From the NCBI RefSeq assembly GCF_943193125.1, contig NZ_CALPCX010000002.1, forward strand, positions 434,001-498,000: a DNA stretch of 64,000 nucleotides, given 5' to 3'. The position numbers and the translations under genes are program-made. Below, in pieces: positions 24,923 through 32,299 of this stretch. Positions within the stretch are counted from its first letter, which is position 1; each line of letters starts with the position of its first letter. The DNA comes from Adlercreutzia agrestimuris. Lineage in GTDB: Bacteria; Actinomycetota; Coriobacteriia; Coriobacteriales; Eggerthellaceae. Under the pieces are notes generated by a model, which was not told where the DNA came from, searched no databases, and was given only the letters and a program-made list of their open reading frames with translations.

Positions 24923-24954
24923 GTAAGACCGCAACCGCTTGGTTGCGGTCTTAC
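24923..24954 (-). terminator. Hairpin at the end of the creatinine operon
   Basis: A perfect 14-bp stem, GTAAGACCGCAACC (24923-24936) with GGTTGCGGTCTTAC (24941-24954), loop of 4. It is placed 47 bases after the BCCT stop. The U-tract on the reverse strand is poor, so termination efficiency is uncertain. Confidence 0.55.
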
Positions 24955-25000
24955 ACCACATTAAACCACCGTGTGTAGCCTTTAAACGCTTATACAGCCT

Positions 25001-26842
25001 TTAGTAGGTTACTTCCTCGGTTTCTTCCTCAATAGGAGCATTTCCAAGGACTTCGTCAACTGAAACAGCGCCATACTCTTCGCCTACATTGGCGTTTTGC
25101 TTGGCAATGTTTTCAGCCCACTCACGAAGTTGGCGAGCTTCGAGAGAATCAGGCGGGAACGGAGTACCTTCGCCAGCTTCAACAATTTGCGGGTCATGCT
25201 TAACCCACTTGAAGAACTGAACGCCCATCAAAACAACTACGATGGAGAACGGTACGCCGCCAGCAACGGTTGCGAACTGAATGGTGGTCAAGAAGGTTTG
25301 ACCAGCGGTCAGTGCGAATGCGGCTGCCAAAGCGGTGATGCACAGTGCAAGAACTGCCTTGAAGCCGCGGCTCTGCTTTGCAGCAGGAGACACGAAGTTT
25401 GAAAGCGCCATAACGCCAGAGTCAACAGAAGAAACGATGTAACCGGCGATAAGGATGATTGCCAAGATCGAAAGGATCGTCGGCATGATTTCGATCGTAT
25501 TGATTGAGCGAATGGTCATGAACAGACCCATTGAAGAGTCAGCCATGGTTGCTTCAATCATCTCGGGTTGAGACATAGAAGCATAGGTGCCAGCGCCACC
25601 AACGATAACCGTCCAGATGATGCAGATGAGACCACCAACGCCAACTACGCCAACGATGAACTCGCGCAGCGTTCGGCCACGGGAGATCGTTGAAATAAAG
25701 CCAGCGGTGAAGGTTGCAAATGCAAAGCACCAGCAGAAGATGAAGAATGACCAGAATGCCTGCCAAGACTCGCCAAACGACTCAATGCCATTTTGAAGTC
25801 CAACAGCCTCTGAGAAGCCACTCATCAGCCAGAATTGGTCAGCGAATACGCCGATAGACTCAGGAACCATACCCAAGATGAACAACGTAGGTCCTGCTAA
25901 GAAGACAACGATCATGAACACGATTGAAATGATAGCGTTTGCGTTCGAGATACGCTTAATGCCCTTAACAACGCCAAACCAAACTGACAAGGTTGCGCAG
26001 CCACCAAACAAGCAGATGGTTGCAACAAGCAGCAAGTCATTAACCGGAATACCAAACAGTTCGCTCAAGCCAGAGTCGAATTGGTAGGATGCCAAGCCAA
26101 TTGAAGTAGTCAGACCAAAGATCGTTGCCAAAACAGCAATAATCTCAACAATAATGCCAACAATCTTGCTTGCTTTGCCTTCGCCAAAGAGGTTCTCTAC
26201 CGAACCGCGATAGGTAACGTCTTTGTGCATGTTGTAGCGTGAGTAAGACAGGAACAGTGAAACGATACAATACACTGCCCATGCCGGGATACCCCAGTGG
26301 AAATAGGTCCACGCAAGCGCTACGTCGGGCTGGAATTGCATGTCCTGCAACGTGAAGGGAATGCCACCCATCATGAACAGAGGCTCTGCAACAGCCCAGA
26401 ATACCAAGCCTACGCCCTGGCCGGTTGCAAACAGCATTGCAACCCAAGAGAAGTAGGTAAATGCAGGCTTAGCATTTTTGCCACCCAAGCGAACCTTGCC
26501 ATATTTTGAAGCTGCAATGAAAACGCACACTGCAAGCGTCATGAAGGTGGCAAGAACGATCCACCATGAGCAGTATTGCGTAACAAAGGTACGCATGTTG
26601 TTAACTGCGTCGGTGAATGCATCAGCGCTGATGGCGGCAACGATCAATGAAAGAGCAACGACAACAACGGCAACGCCACGAATGATGAAGTCATGCTTAA
26701 CCGTACGACCAAGACGGGTCATGGTATCGGGTTTGGCTTCAAGATCAACCTCGCCGGTTTCGTTTTCTTGCTCTTCGATAACTTGGTTTACTACTTTGTC
26801 TTCGTTATTCTCGACTTCGTCGATTTTGTCTTTTAGGCTCAT
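25001..26842 (-). CDS. BCCT-family transporter with altered substrate-binding aromatic box
   Basis: A 613-residue secondary transporter with twelve membrane helices flanked by acidic cytosolic ends. Family landmarks are GQGVGLVFWAVAEPL, the TM4 segment FHWGIPAWAVY with the two Trp and Tyr of the choline cage, and ISRGRTLREF after TM8. In TM8 the usual WAWWxxWxPFVG reads FIFCWCFAFATFTAG, so most of the Trp residues that cradle trimethylammonium groups are gone. The substrate is therefore probably not glycine betaine or carnitine. As last gene of an operon with creatininase and an amidinotransferase, creatine, creatinine or a product such as sarcosine is a better guess; an exchanger like CaiT is possible. 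RBS AGGAT. Confidence 0.88.
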   Translation of the reverse strand: MSLKDKIDEVENNEDKVVNQVIEEQENETGEVDLEAKPDTMTRLGRTVKHDFIIRGVAVVVVALSLIVAAISADAFTDAVNNMRTFVTQYCSWWIVLATFMTLAVCVFIAASKYGKVRLGGKNAKPAFTYFSWVAMLFATGQGVGLVFWAVAEPLFMMGGIPFTLQDMQFQPDVALAWTYFHWGIPAWAVYCIVSLFLSYSRYNMHKDVTYRGSVENLFGEGKASKIVGIIVEIIAVLATIFGLTTSIGLASYQFDSGLSELFGIPVNDLLLVATICLFGGCATLSVWFGVVKGIKRISNANAIISIVFMIVVFLAGPTLFILGMVPESIGVFADQFWLMSGFSEAVGLQNGIESFGESWQAFWSFFIFCWCFAFATFTAGFISTISRGRTLREFIVGVVGVGGLICIIWTVIVGGAGTYASMSQPEMIEATMADSSMGLFMTIRSINTIEIMPTILSILAIILIAGYIVSSVDSGVMALSNFVSPAAKQSRGFKAVLALCITALAAAFALTAGQTFLTTIQFATVAGGVPFSIVVVLMGVQFFKWVKHDPQIVEAGEGTPFPPDSLEARQLREWAENIAKQNANVGEEYGAVSVDEVLGNAPIEEETEEVTY

Positions 26843-26891
26843 AAGAGATCCTATCTGATAAGAGTGAATAGACAGGCTCGGTGCTCAAAGA

Positions 26892-27677
26892 CTAAGCACC
26901 AAACTCTTTTTCGATGGCATCAACCATATTTTTGACGGCTACATCGCGAAGGATCTCGCCCTTTTCCTTGGTTGAAGCACCGGGATGTGACAGGCAACCT
27001 GAGGGCGGAGTGTATTCTGGTTTGATGGGCAGCACATCATAGTTGGGAAGTACTGCTGGCAATCCGACATACAGCTCTTCATCAATTCGATCCATGTCAA
27101 CCAAGTCGGGGTAGAGTAACAGCATAAGAGAGGTCTCCATGACGCCCGCATGCTCGAGATCCCAGCCAGTGAAACCTTCGGGATACAACTCTTCGATAGT
27201 CTTATCGTCGACAAAGTCCCAATAAGACATAAGCATGACTTCAACGTCATCGATGCCTTCCATACGCAAGTCGCGAAGTGCAAGATCTACACCCTCGTAC
27301 ACGAATTGATAATTCTCGTAGTGACCATTCATGAAAACGATCTTACGAGCGCCATCTTCAGCAATGTTGCGACAAATGTCACGAACAATTGCAATAAGGG
27401 TTGAACCATCAAGGCTCGTCGTGCCTGTCAGATGGAAGCCACCGCCAGAACGCTGTTGTGATTTGAAGCCATAGATAATTGGCTCAGCACAGATGCCCCC
27501 CACCTTCTCTGCAGTTGCACCGGCCATAGCTTTCGTAAGATACGCGTCAACACACATAGCCATATGAGAACCATGCTGCTCAAGCGCGCCTACCGGCACA
27601 AATACAATGGCGTCTTTGGCAAGCTTTTCGCGATAGGTAAAAGCATCCATTTCTGCCATGTATACAGAATCTTTCAT
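26892..27677 (-). CDS. Creatininase (creatinine amidohydrolase)
   Basis: Opens the creatinine ring to creatine. The metal ligands of the two-metal site are present: Glu33 and His35 in GALEQHGSH, Asp44, His119 and Glu121 in MNGHYEN. Beyond the general family, YGFKSQQRSGGG..TGTTSLDG, SYWDFVDD and LYPEGFTGWDLEHAGVMETSLML follow the Pseudomonas creatininase closely, including the Trp and His residues that close over the substrate. This argues for true creatininase and not the broader mycofactocin or FAPy-deformylase-type members. Length of 261 residues is typical. AGGAGGG precedes the ATG. It sits between two transporter genes in the operon. Confidence 0.92.
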   Translation of the reverse strand: MKDSVYMAEMDAFTYREKLAKDAIVFVPVGALEQHGSHMAMCVDAYLTKAMAGATAEKVGGICAEPIIYGFKSQQRSGGGFHLTGTTSLDGSTLIAIVRDICRNIAEDGARKIVFMNGHYENYQFVYEGVDLALRDLRMEGIDDVEVMLMSYWDFVDDKTIEELYPEGFTGWDLEHAGVMETSLMLLLYPDLVDMDRIDEELYVGLPAVLPNYDVLPIKPEYTPPSGCLSHPGASTKEKGEILRDVAVKNMVDAIEKEFGA

Positions 27678-27755
27678 AAATGCGTCCCTCCTTTCTCAAA
27701 CCTCAAGAAGTATTGGTCGCAAGCACCCCTTGCACCTGCGACCAATAAGCATTTG

Positions 27756-29159
27756 TTACTGGATAAATCCAAATACATTCAGGAATACGATGATCATGAG
27801 GATCGGGTTGATCACCATGATGCAAACCTTTTCGAATGCAGAAATAGATTTGTATTGACCATCGCTGGAAAGCTCTTTGTTGTAGCGGGTCCATCCCCAG
27901 ATCTTTGCTACGAAGCAGCACTCAAGCACAACACCAGCGGGCAGCAGCAGGTATGCGGTAAAGCAGTCAAGCCAACCGTAGAAGTCATACTGCTCAAAGC
28001 CAACCGGGAACAACGGCCACGGAAGCGTGACGCTCATGAGCGGACCGAAGCCCAAAGATACAACGATGTTGCCAACGAAGATGATCAGAGCAACAACCAA
28101 GACGCCCTTCTTGCGACCCATCTTGAGTTTCTCTTCGAATACGCGAATCGGAATCTCGAAGAAGGTAAACAGCGACGAGATTACTGCGAATAGCAATGCT
28201 ACGAAGAAGAAGATGCCCAGAATGCGACCGCCAGGTAGGTTGGCAAATACGCCGGTCATAACCTCAAATACCAAGCGAGGACCAGCCTCAACGTCGGTGC
28301 CGAAAGCAGTAGCAGCTGGGATAACAACAAAGCCTGCAATGATTGCAACTAATGCGTCGCATGTTACAACCAAAGCTGAGTCAGAGCTGACGTTGTTTTC
28401 CTTGGGAACGTTGGCACCCAAGGTAGTAAAGATGCCCCAACCAATACCAACAGAGAACAATACCTGCGTTGCTGCAGAAGCAAAGGTCTTGAAGGTGTAG
28501 TTGCTAAAGTCAGGAATGAGGTAGGTTGCCAGACCATCAAGTGCGCCTGGGATAGCAAACAGGATCCACACGCCGCAGATGATAAGGAAGATAAACAGAG
28601 CAGGCATGATAACCTTAACCAGTTTCTCTACCTTGTCCGTGATGCCGAAAAGCAGCAAGAACATTACACCTGCAAGCAGGATGAAGGTCCATACAATAGG
28701 CTCAAGTGGGGACTGGGTAAAGCTCTCGTAGAAAGCAACCGTGTCTCCGCCTTCGCCAACAAAAGACTGCTCGCCAAATACGATGTACTGGAAGGCATAC
28801 TTGAGTACCCAACCACCAACAACTACATAGAAGAAGTTGATGCACAAGGTGCAAACTGCAGCAATCCAGCCAACAAAACCCCACTTCGGGTTAACCTTTT
28901 CAAAAGAGCTAACCATGTCTGCGCGGCCTTGACGACCAATGCATGTTTCAACCTTAACCATAGGCCAGGCCAAAACAATAGCAATAAGAATGAACGACAG
29001 GATAAAGGCACCGCCGCCACTCTGATATGCCAAATAAGGAAACTTCCAAATGTTGCCCAAGCCAACGGCGGCACCTGCGGCTACCATGATGTAGCCGAAG
29101 CGGGATCCCCATTGCTTGGTTTCCCCTTGAGCGTCCTGAGTGATTTCTTTCTCGCTCAT
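27756..29159 (-). CDS. Neurotransmitter:sodium symporter (NSS/SNF) family transporter
   Basis: TM1 motif AAAGAAVGLGNIWKFPYLAYQSGGGAF-type (residues ~26-50) carries the unwound sodium/substrate site of the LeuT fold. About eleven to twelve helices follow over 467 residues. NSS proteins import amino acids or amino-acid-like compounds with sodium; the animal creatine transporter SLC6A8 is of this family. Cotranscription with the amidinotransferase and creatininase makes creatine or a guanidino compound a reasonable substrate, but bacterial members mostly take amino acids, so this is inference. AAAGAGAG lies before the ATG, 45 bases after the amidinotransferase stop. Confidence 0.9.
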   Translation of the reverse strand: MSEKEITQDAQGETKQWGSRFGYIMVAAGAAVGLGNIWKFPYLAYQSGGGAFILSFILIAIVLAWPMVKVETCIGRQGRADMVSSFEKVNPKWGFVGWIAAVCTLCINFFYVVVGGWVLKYAFQYIVFGEQSFVGEGGDTVAFYESFTQSPLEPIVWTFILLAGVMFLLLFGITDKVEKLVKVIMPALFIFLIICGVWILFAIPGALDGLATYLIPDFSNYTFKTFASAATQVLFSVGIGWGIFTTLGANVPKENNVSSDSALVVTCDALVAIIAGFVVIPAATAFGTDVEAGPRLVFEVMTGVFANLPGGRILGIFFFVALLFAVISSLFTFFEIPIRVFEEKLKMGRKKGVLVVALIIFVGNIVVSLGFGPLMSVTLPWPLFPVGFEQYDFYGWLDCFTAYLLLPAGVVLECCFVAKIWGWTRYNKELSSDGQYKSISAFEKVCIMVINPILMIIVFLNVFGFIQ

Positions 29160-29204
29160 TTGAACTCTCTTTCTACAAAGACTAGATAGGAAATGAGGGG
29201 TGAA

Positions 29205-30353
29205 TTAGTCGTTCCACATCTCCGGACGTACCAGGGTTGAGTCAGGTACGCGGTTCGGGAAGTAGTCGAGGCACTCGCCCTCACGATAAACGTCAGCGGT
29301 TGAGCAGTGCAGGCCGCCACCGAATGCATAAGCACCACGGAGATCAACCGGGATAGCGTTCATGCCGAGCTTATCCATCTGCTCAAGCTCGTTAACCTCA
29401 GAAGCCTCAACGATAACGGTCTTCGGGTCGAGAACGAGGCAGTTCATTGACAGCCATACTGATGAGTAGCAGAACTCAGGAGGCGTGTCATGAGCAGGCT
29501 GTGCAGCCTCTACGATTTGCCAATCGTTTGCCTCGAAGATCGGACGCTGATCCTCAGGAAGCGGACGAACCGGGTTGTTGATGATCAGGCCCGGACGCAG
29601 CGGAACGAAGGTTGCGTCGATGTGGATCGGATAGGGGTCACCCGGGAAGTTAACCGCATGGATGCGATAGTCCGGATAGTAGCGCTGGAACCAGTCCATA
29701 GCGGTGCGGTTGGTGGTCAGGCCATGCTGAATGAAGATGTCCTTGCCCATACGCATAAGGTCAGCAGCGTCCCACATCGGCTCTACTTCGGTGGTAACGA
29801 AGTCTTTGTTAGCCGTACGAATGAGGCGGTCTTCCAGAGAGATCTTCTCATCATAGTAGTTGTGCTTGTAAGAACGGTCGGTCAGGCGCGGACGAGGAGC
29901 CTGGGTCCAGATGAAGTCGGGGTCTTCCTCGAAGTACTTCATCATGAGCGGCCAGTAGGCCAAATACTCGAAGTAACGGCAACGGAATGAGTTAGCTGAA
30001 GCCATGATCTCCGGGCCAACGGTGAGCAGGATGTCGCGAGGCGGCATGCAGGTCATCATTGAGTCATTACGGAAGTCAGGCGTGCCGATTGCCTGGTTCC
30101 ACTGAAGAGGAGTCGGGCGGTCTACAACAACGCCGCGCTCTTCAACAGCCTTAACGAGGTTCTCGAGGCAAGCATTACCAACCTCAACGGTGCGCAGCGG
30201 GCGCAAGCCCCACATACCACGCATCTCAGAGTCTACCGGAACCTTCTCAGAGGTTGCGGGCTCCTCCGGAGGAATAACTGAGTTGTCGCACAGGCCAACG
30301 ATGACGTGCTTTAGCGGATCCCAGTCGTTCCAAGAGTTGACTATCTTCGCCAT
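29205..30353 (-). CDS. Glycine amidinotransferase (AGAT)-family enzyme
   Basis: Matches human and bacterial L-arginine:glycine amidinotransferase along its whole length. NSWNDWDPLKHVIVG opens the protein. The catalytic triad is visible: Asp195 in MWDAADLMRMGKDIF, His244 in IHIDATFVPLRPG, and the nucleophilic Cys350 in GGGLHCSTADV. WLSMNCLVLD and VEASEVNELEQMDKLG are also AGAT-like. AGAT moves the amidino group between arginine and glycine reversibly. Here, ahead of creatininase, a creatine plus ornithine to sarcosine plus arginine direction is attractive. The codon choice is strongly C/G-ending and suggests high expression. First gene of the operon; AGGAG before ATG. An arginine deiminase is a relative but fits the motifs less well. 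Confidence 0.88.
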   Translation of the reverse strand: MAKIVNSWNDWDPLKHVIVGLCDNSVIPPEEPATSEKVPVDSEMRGMWGLRPLRTVEVGNACLENLVKAVEERGVVVDRPTPLQWNQAIGTPDFRNDSMMTCMPPRDILLTVGPEIMASANSFRCRYFEYLAYWPLMMKYFEEDPDFIWTQAPRPRLTDRSYKHNYYDEKISLEDRLIRTANKDFVTTEVEPMWDAADLMRMGKDIFIQHGLTTNRTAMDWFQRYYPDYRIHAVNFPGDPYPIHIDATFVPLRPGLIINNPVRPLPEDQRPIFEANDWQIVEAAQPAHDTPPEFCYSSVWLSMNCLVLDPKTVIVEASEVNELEQMDKLGMNAIPVDLRGAYAFGGGLHCSTADVYREGECLDYFPNRVPDSTLVRPEMWND

Positions 30354-30370
30354 GACAGTCTCCTTTCTCT

Positions 30371-30450
30371 GGCAGCTCTCTCTAAGCTGCTCTCTCGTAT
30401 TAAGGTGAATAAAACACCTTTCCAGAGAGTTATCTTGCGGCTTAACCGCA
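30371..30450 (-). promoter_or_regulatory. Leader of the creatinine operon with three small hairpins
   Basis: Between the amidinotransferase start and the presumed promoter lie three inverted repeats: GCAGCT..AGCTGC (30372-30390), AAGGTG..CACCTT (30402-30420) and TGCGG..CCGCA (30436-30450). A perfect TTGACA on the reverse strand (30484-30479) is a possible -35 box, but no good -10 sits at 17 bases. The three hairpins in a row suggest leader-level control; none has the loop sequence of a known guanidine riboswitch. Confidence 0.35.
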
Positions 30451-30551
30451 GATCAGACAAAGGGTGACGAGTCTAACGTGTCAAGCAAGTTGGTATAATC
30501 GTATGCCAATGTAGTAAGAAGCTTCAATTAAGAATAAAACGCAAACATAAT

Positions 30552-30577
30552 AGTTACAAAATGCATAATTTGTAACT
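30552..30577. promoter_or_regulatory. Palindromic operator candidate between regulator and operon
   Basis: AGTTACAAA (30552-30560) and TTTGTAACT (30569-30577) form a perfect 9-bp inverted repeat with an 8-base spacer, the geometry of a TetR-family operator. It lies in the 580-base gap between the divergent operon and the TetR-type gene. The remaining gap (30578-30934) is AT-rich and shows no coding sequence. Confidence 0.5.
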
Positions 30578-30934
30578 TTAATGCGACGCTTTTGCGAGCA
30601 ATATTATTAATAAGGGTGATTTGAAGGCGAAGCTTAGTAATATATGTAAAAGGCTAAACATTCGCAAGGACGAAATTTTATGCATTTAAAATACGCTGTC
30701 AAGTGTGAAAGTATGCAGAAATGAATTTCTTCTACGAATGGCATGATTCAATGGAAGGTTAAAGACGATTAAGAGCTTCAGAAACGATCGCTTTTTAACT
30801 CATTGGTGCTGCACGAACGTCTTAAGTATGTAGTTAAAGATACTACAGACGTCACCAAGTCAGTAAGGTTTTCGCTGCAGGATTGGTAGTTAGTTTTCTT
30901 GTAGATAAGCTTGGGACAGAAATGAGGCAGTAAA

Positions 30935-31528
30935 ATGTTGCCAGATCTTATGTACGGTGCCGATGTTTTTCAGACTCCTGAACTTCGTACCAAAATGAAA
31001 ATTCTCCACGCCGTTAATAAATCACTTGACAAGATTACTATCGCTGAGATTTGTGAGAATGCAGGTATTTCGCGTCAAACTTTCTATCGGCACTTTGAAA
31101 GTAAATACGACATACCTTGGTGGTATTCCATTTTTTGTCGCCAGTTCTATCTTAATGAAATTGGCAGAACAATTGACTGGAAGACGGGATACTATCATCA
31201 CTTAAGGTTGATTGCGCAAGAGCGCGACTTCTTCCGTAAATCTATTCAATACAGTATCAATACGCCATTTGGGCAAACTATTATGCCCGAGAATAGAAAG
31301 ACGGTATTGCTTGATACGCTTGAGAATTATCGTCATGTAACCGTGACGGATAATCTCTATTTTATCGTTGAGGTATTCTCTAAGCTTGAATGTGAGGTTT
31401 TGAACGATTGGTTCCGCTCTGATAAGCCTACTGATCTGGTACGTTGGACTGACGACTTGGTGAGTTTGGTGCCTGATCGACTCTATCGTGCTTTGCATAT
31501 TGAAGAGCCAGGGAACAGTTCCCGGTAA
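30935..31528 (+). CDS. TetR/AcrR-family transcriptional regulator, DhaS-like
   Basis: The N-terminal helix-turn-helix reads KITIAEICENAGISRQTFYRHFESKYDI (residues ~32-58), the TetR signature. The C-terminal ligand domain begins PWWYSIFCRQF and resembles DhaS-type members, where it binds small ligands or a partner protein. At 197 residues it is of normal size. It is divergent from the creatinine operon across the long gap with the palindrome, so it is the natural candidate regulator of that operon; whether it represses or activates cannot be told. GAGGCAG lies before the ATG. Confidence 0.85.
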   Translation: MLPDLMYGADVFQTPELRTKMKILHAVNKSLDKITIAEICENAGISRQTFYRHFESKYDIPWWYSIFCRQFYLNEIGRTIDWKTGYYHHLRLIAQERDFFRKSIQYSINTPFGQTIMPENRKTVLLDTLENYRHVTVTDNLYFIVEVFSKLECEVLNDWFRSDKPTDLVRWTDDLVSLVPDRLYRALHIEEPGNSSR

Positions 31529-31555
31529 TCTTTATCGCTTTTTTTGGAACAATGG

Positions 31556-31583
31556 TTGTAATGTGTCAGAGATGTCGTACAAT
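31556..31583 (+). promoter_or_regulatory. Promoter of tRNA-Thr
   Basis: TTGTAA (31556-31561) and TACAAT (31578-31583), spacer 16 bases, end 22 bases before the tRNA. Confidence 0.6.
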
Positions 31584-31605
31584 AGCACAGCGCTTATTCG
31601 CATAT

Positions 31606-31680
31606 GCCAGCGTGACGCAATGGTAGCGTAGCAGTTTTGTAAACTGCCTGTTGCAGGTTCGAATCCTGTCGCTGGCTCCA
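31606..31680 (+). tRNA. tRNA-Thr (anticodon TGT), CCA encoded
   Basis: The seven-base acceptor stem GCCAGCG pairs with CGCTGGC. The anticodon stem-loop is GCAGT-TTTGTAA-ACTGC with anticodon TGT. The T arm has GGTTCGAATCC. The 3' CCA is encoded at 31678-31680. Confidence 0.95.
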
Positions 31681-31693
31681 CTTAAAATATCAG

Positions 31694-31727
31694 ATCAGGG
31701 GGCTTTTAGCCCCCTGATTTTTTTTTG
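31694..31727 (+). terminator. Strong terminator after tRNA-Thr
   Basis: ATCAGGGGGC pairs with GCCCCCTGAT around a short TTTTA loop, followed by nine T. Confidence 0.92.
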
Positions 31728-31756
31728 TGGTACATCTTTTTAGTGGATACTATAAG

Positions 31757-32242
31757 TCAGCTTCTAGGACGGCGCTTACCGCATATCTCTTCAGGTTCAA
31801 GTATCCATGTGTCTGTCACATCAAAAGAAGCTGCCATGGCAGCGCCGATATCTGCTTTATGCTCAGGGCAGTATTTCATGCAAAGTGCCACTAGAACCTT
31901 GCGTTTTAAAACGTCATCGGAAACTTTAATCAACCGACCACGGACAATTACCGATTCAAACGTGGTAGTAAAGTCACCTTCGTCAAAGAATGCGTGCACA
32001 TCGTCAACTACGGTTGCACTCACACGATTATCCAAAGCGAAGTCATCGAGTTTATGACCATAGGTATTTGTAGTATGAAAGCACATCTTTTGATCGACAA
32101 GTGCATAGGAGAGCGGGACGCCATAAGGAAAGCCGTCTTCGTCTTTTGTTGAGACAATGCAGTACTTGCCTTTGCGCAAGATGCTTAAGCACTGTTCTTC
32201 ATCAAGGAGGCGACCGTCTCGTCTCATGTCATAGTGTTTCAT
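31757..32242 (-). CDS. Pyridoxamine 5'-phosphate oxidase-like (NimA-type) flavoprotein
   Basis: A 161-residue split-barrel protein. The MRRDGRLLDEEQCLSILRKGKYCIVST start and the GFPYGVPLSYALVDQKMCFHT strand pair are typical of the NimA/5-nitroimidazole-resistance group of FMN or heme-binding PPOx proteins, as are CMKYCPEH and DTWILEPEEICGK. The physiological reaction is not known. It lies directly upstream of nothing related; the next gene on this strand is ahcY, 57 bases before it, and could share the transcript. Confidence 0.82.
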   Translation of the reverse strand: MKHYDMRRDGRLLDEEQCLSILRKGKYCIVSTKDEDGFPYGVPLSYALVDQKMCFHTTNTYGHKLDDFALDNRVSATVVDDVHAFFDEGDFTTTFESVIVRGRLIKVSDDVLKRKVLVALCMKYCPEHKADIGAAMAASFDVTDTWILEPEEICGKRRPRS

Positions 32243-32299
32243 AGCTTTACCAATCTTTGGTCATCTTCAAGTTTTGTAGGCAGCTACACCAATTTATGC

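Noticed and set aside
29205..30353. Calling the amidinotransferase an arginine deiminase (arcA)
   Set aside because: The HIDATF, WDAADL and LHCSTADV segments and the N-terminal NSWNDWDPL match the AGAT branch; deiminase-specific motifs are missing.
30371..30450. Guanidine-II riboswitch in the operon leader
   Set aside because: Two or three hairpins are present, but none has the ACGR loop needed for that class.
31606..31680. tRNA-Thr as an integration site bounding the creatinine operon as a genomic island
   Set aside because: No integrase gene and no second copy of the tRNA 3' end was found on the far side of the operon.
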